Source: Hyphomicrobium sp. (GTDB lineage Bacteria; Pseudomonadota; Alphaproteobacteria; Rhizobiales; Hyphomicrobiaceae). From it: a stretch of 64,000 bases of DNA. Below the pieces are notes generated by a model. It had not been told where the DNA came from. It saw only the letters and a program-made list of their open reading frames with translations, and did no database searches. The first letter of the stretch is position 1, and each line of letters begins with the position of its first letter. A program made the translations under genes and the position numbers. Below, in pieces: positions 54,484 through 63,241 of the stretch. The stretch is taken from assembly GCA_030148425.1 (NCBI GenBank), contig JASBTM010000017.1, forward strand, positions 744,001 to 808,000. Reading direction: 5' to 3'.

Positions 54484-55740
54484 ATGATGCACTGCGGTGA
54501 ACGACGCATACCGCTGAATTATCTTTATGCGGATCACGGGGGACGGCACGTGCAAGAACGGATCGATCGGACCGCGGACGCCTCTCGCGGCGCACAGCGC
54601 CACTCCTTACGCCGACGAATCTACGAGATCATCGAAACAGGGCACGGCGAGGACTTGGCGAGCAAGGTCTTCGACAGCTTCATCGTGGCGCTCATCCTAT
54701 TGAACGTCGCCGCGTTCATTGCTGAAACCGTACCGGCGATGCGAGAGCGGTGGGGAACTCTCTTTCATTGGTTCGAGATCGGGTCGGTTGCAATTTTCAC
54801 GGTCGAATATTTGTTGCGCATCTGGACGGCTGTCGAAGTTCCCTATCTTTCGCGGGAACCCTCCTGGAAAGCGCGGCTGAAATTCGCTCGCCAACCGGCG
54901 CTGATCATCGACCTCGTTGCGTTTCTGCCATTCTATATCAGCGCCATCTTTCCGATCGACCTTCGCATCCTCCGGACGCTTCGGCTTCTGCGCTTCCTGA
55001 AGCTCTCTCGCTATTCTCCGGCGATGTACACGCTGATCCGCGTTCTCTCGAATGAGCGCAAGGCGCTGGCGGGAGCGTGCCTATTGCTTTCGATGGCGCT
55101 GCTCTTTTCAGCGACACTGATGTACTACATCGAAGGAGATGCTCAGCCCGACAAGTTCGGGACAGTGCCGGAAGCCGCGTGGTGGGCCATCGCGACGCTC
55201 ACGACCGTCGGCTACGGCGACGCGACGCCGATCACGGCGCTCGGCAAACTGGTCGGCGGCTTCACGATGATTACCGGCCTCTGCATTCTCGCATTGCCCG
55301 TCGCGATCATCTCAACCGGCTTTGCGCAGGAATTGCAGCGGCGCGACTTCGTCATTTCGTGGTCACTAATGTCGCGCGTGCCTGTGCTCGCTGGTCTGGA
55401 CGCGAAGGAAGCGGCTGAGATCATGCCGATGCTCGAAGCCCATAACCTGCCGCCGAATATCGAAGTCGTGAAAAAGGGCGCGCCGGGCGACGCGATGTAT
55501 TTCATCGCATCGGGGAAGCTCGAGCGATACGTCAATGGCGAACGCCACGTCTATGCTGCGGGGGATGTCTTCGGTGTCGATGCCATGTTCGAAGATGGCC
55601 TGCACAGTGGTGCAGTCATTACTGCTTCGAGATGCCGGCTTTTGAAGCTTCAACGCGAGGATTACCACCGGCTGGCGTCGAAGCAGCCGCGCGTTGCTTC
55701 ACATATCCGGAAACTTGCCATCGATCTTCGCGAAGGCTGA
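54484..55740 (+). CDS. Voltage-gated-type K+ channel with a cyclic-nucleotide-binding-like domain
   Basis: A 418-residue protein. A GTG at 54550, preceded by GGGGGA, is a plausible alternative start. Six membrane helices lie at about 62-285. S4 has basic residues at every third position (R161, R164, R167, R170, K173, R176). The selectivity filter TVGYGD is at 241-246. The C-terminal CNB-like domain (about 300-410) has FGVDAMFEDGLHSGAV where FGE...R is expected, so the Glu and Arg that hold cyclic nucleotide seem lost. Voltage gating is likely and ligand gating doubtful. Confidence 0.9.
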   Translation: MMHCGERRIPLNYLYADHGGRHVQERIDRTADASRGAQRHSLRRRIYEIIETGHGEDLASKVFDSFIVALILLNVAAFIAETVPAMRERWGTLFHWFEIGSVAIFTVEYLLRIWTAVEVPYLSREPSWKARLKFARQPALIIDLVAFLPFYISAIFPIDLRILRTLRLLRFLKLSRYSPAMYTLIRVLSNERKALAGACLLLSMALLFSATLMYYIEGDAQPDKFGTVPEAAWWAIATLTTVGYGDATPITALGKLVGGFTMITGLCILALPVAIISTGFAQELQRRDFVISWSLMSRVPVLAGLDAKEAAEIMPMLEAHNLPPNIEVVKKGAPGDAMYFIASGKLERYVNGERHVYAAGDVFGVDAMFEDGLHSGAVITASRCRLLKLQREDYHRLASKQPRVASHIRKLAIDLREG

Positions 55741-55744
55741 GTCA

Positions 55745-55778
55745 CAAAAAAACAGCGGGCCGCGAGGCCCACTGTTTC
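55745..55778. terminator. Terminator hairpin between convergent genes
   Basis: The arms aaacagcgggcc and ggcccactgttt pair with one mismatch around gcga. On the minus strand the stem is followed by seven T residues, making an efficient terminator for the small secreted-protein gene. On the plus strand it lies just after the channel gene and can serve both. Confidence 0.85.
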
Positions 55779-55801
55779 TGAGAAAAGCAAATTTTTCGAA
55801 T

Positions 55802-55969
55802 TTACTTCTTCAAGGTGCAGGATTTCGTGGCCTTATCCCACGTGCCCTTGGCCTTCTTGCAGTCTGCCTTGGTCTTGGGTGCTGCGTCGTCAGCGTAAGC
55901 AACGACGGGGGCCGAAACGGCCATCAGAAGACCAGCAACAACCGCGCCGCTCAGAATCTTGGAAATCAT
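55802..55969 (-). CDS. Small secreted protein, 55 aa
   Basis: The ATG at 55969 (MISKILSGAVVAGLLM), with GGAGAG upstream, gives 55 residues. A signal peptide of about 24 residues (APVVAYA) leaves a mature peptide of about 30 residues, rich in Lys, with two Cys (DCKKAKGTWDKATKSCTLKK) that could form a disulfide. A terminator follows at once, which supports a real gene. The function is unknown. The longer frame to 56167 is not credible. Confidence 0.75.
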   Translation of the reverse strand: MISKILSGAVVAGLLMAVSAPVVAYADDAAPKTKADCKKAKGTWDKATKSCTLKK

Positions 55970-56191
55970 TTGTCTCTCTCCTTCGCATCTCTTCCGGCCA
56001 TTGCGACCGTCAGCCAAGGGTGAATACGGAAGGTTCTTTGCGAGTTTCTGGCGGCCAGCATACATTTGCGTAAGGTTCCGGCGCGAATGGATCAACGCCG
56101 TGAAAAGAAAGCGAAATTCAATCGCCCCCAGACAAATGAAAACTTGATTCAAAACAACCTGACACATGCGTGTCGGGCGTTGCGGGATTGA

Positions 56192-56980
56192 TCAGCCAAC
56201 GGCCCTTACGACCAGGACCGTCGCGTTGTCCTGATAAGGCTCGCGAATGGCTTCAATCGACCTGATGATCGCCCTGGCGACCGCGGCGGCGCCATCCTTG
56301 GCATATCCTTGGACGAGGCGCGCGATCTCGCCTGCCTCCAGCGTTGCGATGCCGTCGCTCGCGAGAATTACAAAATCTCCCGGCTCGAGCTTCAGAGGCT
56401 GGCGCGACACATCGAGGAGATCGATTTCCTCGCCCGTCACAGCGGAGCGTAACATGTGCCGCCGGGGGTCGTGCCGGGCCTCGTCGGCCGTCAACTTGCC
56501 TTCCGCAACCATACGGTCAAGCTCCGGCGCGAGCGAGTGATCCTCGTTCAAGAGAGCGACCTCGCCGTGCCGGAAAAGAAAGAGCGGGCTGTCGCCGACG
56601 CTGACCCATTCGATGCCGGCAGGACTGAACGCTGCTCCGATGAGCGTCGAACCCATTCCGGCGAGAAGCGGGTTTTCGGAGATCTTCGTGGCGATGGCGG
56701 CATTCGCGGCACCGAGGCCCGCAATCAAGCGCTCGCTCAAATCGCCTTTTGCGCTCGAGGCGTGCTTCAGAAAATGATCGCATACCGTGCGACTGGCTAG
56801 AGCGCCGCCGGTGTGGCCGCCCATGCCGTCCGCGAGGACGGCAAAGCCGGCACGATCAAAACCCGGCCCGTCGCTCGATAACGCGACAGGCTCTCCGCCA
56901 TCGGGTAGAAACGCGGCGGTATCTTCCTGATAGTCGCGGGCTCCGCGCGTTGCGGCCACTGCATGCTCGAACGGCGGCAT
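56192..56980 (-). CDS. PP2C-family Ser/Thr phosphatase
   Basis: The ATG at 56980 (MPPFEHAVAATRGARDY), with AAGGA 4 bases upstream, gives 262 residues. The metal-binding motifs are present: DYQEDTAA, VLADGMGGHTGG, VSVGDSPLFLF, and ASDGI. It is cytoplasmic and should reverse phosphorylation made by the kinase at 58856. It starts 7 bases after the FHA gene. It resembles PppA/Stp1. Confidence 0.92.
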   Translation of the reverse strand: MPPFEHAVAATRGARDYQEDTAAFLPDGGEPVALSSDGPGFDRAGFAVLADGMGGHTGGALASRTVCDHFLKHASSAKGDLSERLIAGLGAANAAIATKISENPLLAGMGSTLIGAAFSPAGIEWVSVGDSPLFLFRHGEVALLNEDHSLAPELDRMVAEGKLTADEARHDPRRHMLRSAVTGEEIDLLDVSRQPLKLEPGDFVILASDGIATLEAGEIARLVQGYAKDGAAAVARAIIRSIEAIREPYQDNATVLVVRAVG

Positions 56981-56987
56981 TCGATCC

Positions 56988-57800
56988 TTAAGCTTCGGAA
57001 ATCTCAGACCAGTCAAAATCGCTTCCGCAGAACGGCAGGAACGCGACCTGAGTACGCCCGAGCGTTATGACGTCCATCGACTGCAACGGTACAGGGCCCG
57101 CCGGTCGCTTGTCGTTCACGGAAACGACATTCGTCTTAGCAAGATTTGGCACGAAGAGGAAAGACCGATCGGCGGAATCGTAGCGCAGATATGCCTGCGC
57201 CTCGTTTGAGATGGCATCATCGCCGAAATCCAAGGGAATACGGTTCTCCGGCGACCGCCCGAGGGTATTGTTGCCTTCGAATATAGGACGAAAGGACCCC
57301 AGACCCGGACCGCCGACGACGATCAAAAAGCCGACGACCGGGTCGCGTTCGAAACGACCATGTTCGATTTTCTGCTTGCCTCGCACCAGCACGGTGCGCG
57401 CAGGCTCCTCCGGATCGGGCTCTATATTGCGCGGCTTCGACGGCTCAGGACGAATGACACGCGTCGTCGGCGGCGCATCGGTTTCCTTGGGAAGGCCGAA
57501 GCGCTCTGGAATTTTTGGTTCGGGGCCGATCCGGGCCAATCGGGCGGCCTCTTCGGCACTCGGAACGTCGGGCTTTTGTGCGAGCGGCAGAGGCGACGGG
57601 GTATCTTCAGTATTGGCAGCGGCAGCTGGCGCCGCGCCCGGAGCGGGAACAGGCGGCGAAACCGGAGCAGGCGCCGCACCTGGAATCGTATCGTCCCGGC
57701 CGGCGGCCATCAGTGCGTCTCGCAGCGACCCAAGAAATTTGTGAGGTTTCACGCCCTTCGCCTCGTTGCCGTCATTCGTCTCGCCTCGGTCGGCCGCCAT
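56988..57800 (-). CDS. FHA-domain protein
   Basis: The ATG at 57800 (MAADRGETNDGNEAKG) has GGGAG 8 bases upstream and gives 270 residues; a GTG at 57827 would add nine. The first ~150 residues are Pro/Ala-rich and disordered. The C-terminal FHA domain reads IFEGNNTLGRSPENRIPLDF...ISNEAQAYLRYD and binds phosphothreonine peptides in the family. There is no membrane segment. It probably links the kinase to a target. Confidence 0.88.
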   Translation of the reverse strand: MAADRGETNDGNEAKGVKPHKFLGSLRDALMAAGRDDTIPGAAPAPVSPPVPAPGAAPAAAANTEDTPSPLPLAQKPDVPSAEEAARLARIGPEPKIPERFGLPKETDAPPTTRVIRPEPSKPRNIEPDPEEPARTVLVRGKQKIEHGRFERDPVVGFLIVVGGPGLGSFRPIFEGNNTLGRSPENRIPLDFGDDAISNEAQAYLRYDSADRSFLFVPNLAKTNVVSVNDKRPAGPVPLQSMDVITLGRTQVAFLPFCGSDFDWSEISEA

Positions 57801-57908
57801 CGATCCGTCTCCCTCCGATTTGGACACGCGCAGATCTCCGCAGAATCGCGCTACCTAACACTACGCATGAACTGGAACCTGGACAGAACCTTGACGGCGG
57901 CGTGAGTA

Positions 57909-58583
57909 TTAGCCGGCGCCCGCACGAAAACGCAGCTTCCCGGGACCTAGCTGGATGAGATCGCCGTCATGCAGGCGCGCTTCGCAGCAGCGCTTACCGT
58001 TGACGATCAAACCGTTGCTCTCGACCCCGGTCAGGTCGGTTATGTGCCAATCATCATAATCTTCGCGATGTATCGCGGCGTGATAGCGATGCACATAGCG
58101 ACTCGGGATGCGAATGTCATTATCGTCTTCCCGACCAATTCGGAGCATATCGCGAAGAATGGCGCAGCGCATGCCGCGGCCGTTCTCGATCTCAATAAAG
58201 GGGTGGCGCGAACGGGTGTTACGATGCGCATCGACGGTTGCATCAAACGCGTCTCCTCGGCCCGGGCGATAGAGAAGCGTCGCGTTTCTAGAGCGTGTGA
58301 GCGGCTTCGATAGTTTCACGGATGCGGAGAGCAGCGGCACCACTGCCGCAACCACCAATCCGAGCATCAGTACCGGGGCAACGCGATAGCCCTCCCAGAA
58401 CAGCGCCTTCGCCCAGTCCGCGAAAGACATATCTGCAAAAGAAGCATCCGCAACGGAGCGATGTGAAATGGATATATTCTCCGCGCCGCCATGCGAGGCT
58501 GCAAATGTCAAGACTGCCATCGCCGCGAGAATCGCCGTACCGGCTATGGCTGTTCGTCTCCGTCGTGACCACGGATGCAGCAT
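57909..58583 (-). CDS. Membrane-anchored FHA-domain protein
   Basis: The ATG at 58583 (MLHPWSRRRRTAIAGT) gives 224 residues. Two hydrophobic helices (about 13-30 and 65-87) precede a C-terminal FHA domain (LRIGREDDNDIRIPSRYVHRYHAAIH). The FHA domain should face the cytoplasm. It lies 108 bases upstream of the soluble FHA gene on the same strand, and diverges from the kinase gene. Confidence 0.85.
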   Translation of the reverse strand: MLHPWSRRRRTAIAGTAILAAMAVLTFAASHGGAENISISHRSVADASFADMSFADWAKALFWEGYRVAPVLMLGLVVAAVVPLLSASVKLSKPLTRSRNATLLYRPGRGDAFDATVDAHRNTRSRHPFIEIENGRGMRCAILRDMLRIGREDDNDIRIPSRYVHRYHAAIHREDYDDWHITDLTGVESNGLIVNGKRCCEARLHDGDLIQLGPGKLRFRAGAG

Positions 58584-58855
58584 GATTCGAATCCTTATCG
58601 CGCCAAGGGATCTTGGTGAGGAGATGTCGGCGGCAACATGGCTGGAAAGCGACACCTGGGCGAATTATTCATTGCGGGTTCATCGCCCGTCGATACGCCA
58701 CATTCTTGCGTCATGGCATCAAAACAGAGACAAGATGTAACTGGCCTATTGAGAGGCTGGAATACGTCTTGCGCCGGAGCAGCTGACGGCTCCGAACGCG
58801 GGGCGAAATCCACGGCGTATCATCACAAGCGCGCGGAGGCTCGCGCACGAGGACA

Positions 58856-61195
58856 ATGACGCAGCTTGTCGCTTTACCAGACGGCACGGAGCTAGCGGGC
58901 GATTATAAAATCGTGCGCGTTCTCGGTGCGGGCGGCTTCGGCGTCACCTATCTCGCCGACGAACAGGCGCTGACGCGAAAAGTCAGTATCAAAGAATATT
59001 TCCCGAGCGACTTCGCACTCCGCACCGAAAACCTCGAAGCTACGCCCCGTTCAGAAAGTTGCACCAGCGACTACAACTGGGGTCTGGATCGCTTCCTCGA
59101 AGAAGCGCAGACCCTGGCGAAGTTCGATCACCACAACATCGTCAAGGTGCATCGCATCTTCCGCGCGAACAACACCGCCTACATGGTGCTGCGGTTCGAA
59201 GAAGGAAAGAGCCTCAAGAACTGGCTCAAGGAGCTCGGCCGGGCGCCGCGTCAGAAGGAACTCGACCAGATCGTCGCGCCACTGCTCGACGCGCTTGAGG
59301 TAATCCATAAGGCCGATTTCCTGCATCGCGACATTGCGCCGGACAACATCATCATCCGCAGCGCCGGCGATCCGGTACTGATTGATTTCGGTGCGGCGCG
59401 CAGCGACATTGCCGCCCATTCGAAGACAAAAACGGTATCGGCGCTCGTGAAGCCGGGCTACAGCCCTTACGAGCAGTATGCCGAGACGAGCCGCCAGCAA
59501 GGTCCCTGGTCGGACATCTACGCCTTTGCCGCGACGCTCTATCATGCCGTGACAGGCAAGCGGCCTCCGGATTCGCCGTCTCGCATGCTCAAGGACGAGA
59601 TGGTGCCGGTCCGCGACGCGGCACTCGCTGGTTATCGCGCTTCGTTTCTCGCGGCCATCCAACAGGCGCTGGCATTGTCGGTCGATGCGCGTCCGCGCTC
59701 GGTCGCCGAATGGCGTGGCGCGCTTCTGGCTCCAGATCCGGAGAAGCCGGGCCTCTTCCAGCGTTTCAAAGAAAAGACCGAAGTTCGCCGCCGCAAAGAA
59801 GAAGAGAAGCGCGCAGTAGACGCCATCACCGCTGCGCCCGTGCCGCCACCGCCGGATGCACCGGGCCCCAAGGGCGGGCTTCTCGATTTCGTTGACGCGC
59901 TGAGAGAGCCGTCGGCTGCGAAGAGCAAAGTCAAGGCTCCGACACCGCCTGAGAAAGCTCCGGTCGCGGCGAAAAAGCCCGCCGCAGAGAAGAAAGCAAA
60001 GGCGGAAAGAGCAAAGGTCGAGAAGCCGGCTAAAGCGGTCGAGAAGCTGCCGCCATTACCGCCGCCGCCGCGCGCTGTCGAGAAAGCGAAGTCGAAGCCG
60101 AAGATACGTCCGAAGCCCGATGTGCCGCGACGACCGTTCTCGCGCTGGCTCAAGACCAGGCTCATCGTTGCCGCTGCCGTTGCGGGTGTCGTGTTCGCGT
60201 TCCATGACCGGATCCCGCAGCTGCTGGCTGGGCGGGAGTCGGCGATCACCACCGGAACCATCGGCAAGACCGCTGTCAATCCCGATCCGACGCTGACGGA
60301 GACTGCCGAAATCAAAGCCTATAGCGCGCCGATCGAACGGCTAGCGCTGAGCGGCGACGGACATTTGATCGTGACTGCTGCGCACGAGCCGCAACTCAAG
60401 ATCTGGTCCTACGACACGCGCTATCAGCTCGCGACGATTCCGCTCGAAGACGGCCCTGCGGTATCGCTTGCGGTCCGCAACAACCGCGTCGTGACCGGGC
60501 ACGCGAATGGCGTCGTCGCGGTCTATGATCTCGATTCCAAGCATCGCCTCTACCGGTTCAAGCGGAACGACGCCACGATCTGGGCTGTCGACTTTGTCGG
60601 CTCTGAGGATCGGATCGCGGCCGCGAGCCATGACTGGACCGTGGCGCTGTGGGAGACGGCGTTCGAGAGCGCCCCGGTTGCTGTACTCGAGGGCCACGAG
60701 AATGCCGTCCAGGCACTCGCCGTCGATCCGTCCGGGCGATGGATCGCATCCGGCGGCGCGGATCGCGCCGTGCGTATCTGGAGCGCCGAAACAAAAGACA
60801 TGCGGCGGCTCTATCGCAACAACTCCGATTTCATCTCGTCACTGGTTTTCTCGCCGGACGGAACGACGCTCGCGACGGGAAGCCTGGACGGAACCGTCAA
60901 GCTGCTTTCGATGAATTCCTACCGAATGCAGCGGACGCTGAGTGGACATAATGCGCGCATCACATCGCTCGCCTTTGCGGGTGCGGGCGATCTGTTCGCC
61001 TCTGCATCGGAAGACGGCGTCGTACGGGTGAGAAACCTCAAACGGCCACGGACGTACTTGCCATTGAACGGCCTCGGAACAGGCGCAACGACCGTCGCGT
61101 TCTCGAACGATGGGCGGACGCTTCTGACCGGGGGGCAAGATGGCGTCATAAGGTTGTGGTCGCTCCCCGAAGCGCAGGTTGCCCAGCGCAATTAG
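58856..61195 (+). CDS. Transmembrane Ser/Thr protein kinase with C-terminal WD40-like repeats
   Basis: A 779-residue protein. The kinase domain (about 15-290) has the glycine loop GAGGFG at 24-29, K46, HRD at 157-159, N164 and DFG at 177-179, so it should be active. A Pro/Ala/Lys linker (about 300-430), one membrane helix (about 436-449) and a seven-bladed-type repeat region (about 480-779, blocks such as VQALAVDPSGRWIASGGADRAVRIWS) follow. The repeats should lie outside the membrane. Kinase resembles PpkA/PrkC-type, but the WD40 tail is unusual. Confidence 0.9.
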   Translation: MTQLVALPDGTELAGDYKIVRVLGAGGFGVTYLADEQALTRKVSIKEYFPSDFALRTENLEATPRSESCTSDYNWGLDRFLEEAQTLAKFDHHNIVKVHRIFRANNTAYMVLRFEEGKSLKNWLKELGRAPRQKELDQIVAPLLDALEVIHKADFLHRDIAPDNIIIRSAGDPVLIDFGAARSDIAAHSKTKTVSALVKPGYSPYEQYAETSRQQGPWSDIYAFAATLYHAVTGKRPPDSPSRMLKDEMVPVRDAALAGYRASFLAAIQQALALSVDARPRSVAEWRGALLAPDPEKPGLFQRFKEKTEVRRRKEEEKRAVDAITAAPVPPPPDAPGPKGGLLDFVDALREPSAAKSKVKAPTPPEKAPVAAKKPAAEKKAKAERAKVEKPAKAVEKLPPLPPPPRAVEKAKSKPKIRPKPDVPRRPFSRWLKTRLIVAAAVAGVVFAFHDRIPQLLAGRESAITTGTIGKTAVNPDPTLTETAEIKAYSAPIERLALSGDGHLIVTAAHEPQLKIWSYDTRYQLATIPLEDGPAVSLAVRNNRVVTGHANGVVAVYDLDSKHRLYRFKRNDATIWAVDFVGSEDRIAAASHDWTVALWETAFESAPVAVLEGHENAVQALAVDPSGRWIASGGADRAVRIWSAETKDMRRLYRNNSDFISSLVFSPDGTTLATGSLDGTVKLLSMNSYRMQRTLSGHNARITSLAFAGAGDLFASASEDGVVRVRNLKRPRTYLPLNGLGTGATTVAFSNDGRTLLTGGQDGVIRLWSLPEAQVAQRN

Positions 61196-61333
61196 GTTGG
61201 TTCGGCTTGCGAGCATCCAGCCACCGCCTTAGACGGTCATGAAAAGCTTGTTGGCGGCTCTATAAGAGACAAAGGGCTGCCATCATTCGCCCGAAAATGC
61301 AAAAATACGAATCTTGTGGGGAGGGTGCGCTCG

Positions 61334-62515
61334 ATGTTCGGGTGGCGCAGACGAAGCGAAGGCTTTGAGTGGAAGGAGTATGTGCGCACGACAGTTCTCG
61401 TTCGCCGCGCCGACCGTCAGCGCCGTCTTGAAGACGCGCGCCTTGCCGCCATCGAGAAGGTCAAGAACGTTGCGGATGCCGGTGTCGATGCCGGTCGCGC
61501 GGGAGCTTCGGCTGCGAAGAGCGGGGTTCTTCAGGTTCTGTCGTTCATCGGCCATGCGCTCGCAGATATCGCAATCGCGATCTTCTGGTTTTTCGTACGG
61601 TGGGTTCGATTTGCCTGGGGCGTCACGAAAGACGCGCTATCTGCGCTGCTGAAACCTCTGCAAGCGGCAATCCAGATTCCAGCCAATGCCGCGCGCGATA
61701 AAATCAAGTTGATGCCCGATGTCGCGCGGAAATTTCCCATCAAAGCGCATCACCTCATCAGTGCGGCGCTGGTGCTTGGGCTGATTTACGTCGGTGGTCC
61801 AATGCTGCGAAGCGCGGACGGCATCAGCGCGCCGGGTCTCGACATTTCTTCCGGCACGACATCCGCAGCAGCTCCGATCGACGCCGCGCATCAGGTCACG
61901 ATTTCAAACGAGATTTCGGGGTCTGCCGCAGCGCTGACGGGCGATACGCTCCGCGTCGACCGAACCCTCGTGCGTCTGGAAGGTGTCGAGGCGCCTCCGT
62001 CCGCGCAGCCGTGCTACCGCGAGAACGGGCGCCGCTGGAATTGCGCATCGGCGGCTCGCGCGGCGCTCAACAAGCTCGTTCGCGGGCGTCAGGTTCGCTG
62101 CACGGCTTCCGGTCAGGACCAAGAGGGGCGCACGCTCGCGCACTGCCTCACCGATGGTTCGAAAGATATTGCGACCGACCTCGTCCGTGACGGTTACGTC
62201 TTCGCGACCGACACCTCGTTTTTCAGTTCGCTTGCGGGCGACGAAAGCACCGCTCGCGAAGCCAAGCGCGGCATCTGGCAAGGCGAGATCGTTCGTCCTC
62301 AGGAATGGCGCGATGAAGCCTGGGAAACCGCCAAGCGCGGCGCTCCGGACGGCTGTCCCATCAAGGGCGTCGTCAGGGCGTCTACGAAGATCTACGCGCT
62401 GCCGTGGTCGGATGCCTACGCCGATGCGCGCGTCAGGCCGGAGAAAGGCGGACGTTGGTTCTGCAGCGAGGACGACGCGAAGGCCGCCGGGTTCGCACCG
62501 TGGGACAAGTCCTAA
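61334..62515 (+). CDS. Membrane-anchored SNase-like (thermonuclease) protein
   Basis: The ATG at 61334 (MFGWRRRSEGFEWKEY), with GGAGG 9 bases before it, gives 393 residues. Hydrophobic helices at about 64-90 and 141-157 anchor it. The C-terminal domain (about 195-320) follows the staphylococcal-nuclease pattern: GDTLRVDRTLVRLEGVEAP, C237 and GRTLAHC. The Glu of the usual DAPE is Pro (VEAPP), so one catalytic acid is missing. R214 and R266 are kept. It lies 138 bases after the kinase gene. Confidence 0.8.
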   Translation: MFGWRRRSEGFEWKEYVRTTVLVRRADRQRRLEDARLAAIEKVKNVADAGVDAGRAGASAAKSGVLQVLSFIGHALADIAIAIFWFFVRWVRFAWGVTKDALSALLKPLQAAIQIPANAARDKIKLMPDVARKFPIKAHHLISAALVLGLIYVGGPMLRSADGISAPGLDISSGTTSAAAPIDAAHQVTISNEISGSAAALTGDTLRVDRTLVRLEGVEAPPSAQPCYRENGRRWNCASAARAALNKLVRGRQVRCTASGQDQEGRTLAHCLTDGSKDIATDLVRDGYVFATDTSFFSSLAGDESTAREAKRGIWQGEIVRPQEWRDEAWETAKRGAPDGCPIKGVVRASTKIYALPWSDAYADARVRPEKGGRWFCSEDDAKAAGFAPWDKS

Positions 62516-62543
62516 GCTCGGAGAGACGTGCCGACAAAAAAAT

Positions 62544-62567
62544 CCCGCAGCCGGGGGAGACTGCGGG
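62544..62567 (-). terminator. Hairpin with T tract on the minus strand
   Basis: cccgcag (62544-62550) pairs with ctgcggg (62561-62567). On the minus strand it is followed by a run of T residues, so it is oriented to end leftward transcription. The rightward SNase-like gene ends at 62515, and on the plus strand no T run follows. No strong leftward gene lies upstream of it. Confidence 0.6.
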
Positions 62568-62907
62568 GGCATGAGATCTTGACGCCATGGGGACGTGGGA
62601 CGGCGTAAGATCTACACGGACTATACAGCTACCGGTCGTATGCGATTCAAGTGAATCGTGCCTCCATTTCTATTTTTGACGCCAAGATGTGGCTTTCCAG
62701 TTTGGAATTGGTGCTCTGTCGCCACCGCTCGCCTGACAACTTCTCCAATAGATTCAATGGATGCCGCCTTGCTGTGGTGAGAACACATCAGTTTGCGGGC
62801 GGACGCGGATGGATAGCCATTCCGCTGGGCTGAGAACTGAGCTATCGGGACTCTGGTCGAACGGGCGATGTGCGCAACCTTAAGTCCTTAGCGAGACAGC
62901 CGGCCAA

Positions 62908-63096
62908 TTATCGCCTGCGTAGCCGCGATGGGGGTCCGCTAAGCGGCTTCCATTCCTCGATGAAAACGGCCCCGCGTTTCTGCTCCGAGGAATAGTCCGC
63001 GACCGTGAATCCGCGTTGCAAATAAATCCGTGCGCAAAGATCTTTCGACGGATCGAATTCAAATTCTCCTTTAGCTCGCACAAGTCTCGGAGACAT
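62908..63096 (-). CDS. Possible small protein, 62 aa
   Basis: A 62-residue frame starting MSPRLVRAKGEFEF. The composition is protein-like (KDLCARIYLQRGFTVADY), unlike the overlapping frames. A leftward terminator-like hairpin lies about 340 bases downstream. No family is recognised, so it could be chance. Confidence 0.3.
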   Translation of the reverse strand: MSPRLVRAKGEFEFDPSKDLCARIYLQRGFTVADYSSEQKRGAVFIEEWKPLSGPPSRLRRR

Positions 63097-63241
63097 CAGC
63101 CAGAAGTCTGTGTTGCAGATTCACACCATCGTTTTTTCTGAACAGGCAAACAATGGTCAGAGTGCTCCCTGTTTTCAGTTGCTGTCGCTAAAGTGCGGAC
63201 CACTAGGGGCACGGGCGTTAGTAACCAGAGGGGTTATGTTT

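Larger units (their letters stand above)
62516..63241. other. Gene-poor region
   Basis: Apart from the hairpin at 62544 and one weak leftward frame, this 726-base stretch has no convincing gene. Its base composition is somewhat less GC-rich than its neighbours. The last 100 bases before 63242 include the upstream region of the secreted-protein gene, with a GAGGGG ribosome site at 63228-63233. I could not find tRNA-like structure. Confidence 0.5.

Noticed and set aside
56192-62515. Type VI secretion locus
   Set aside because: Only the phospho-control type genes are present; no sheath, spike, baseplate or ClpV-like gene is in the window.
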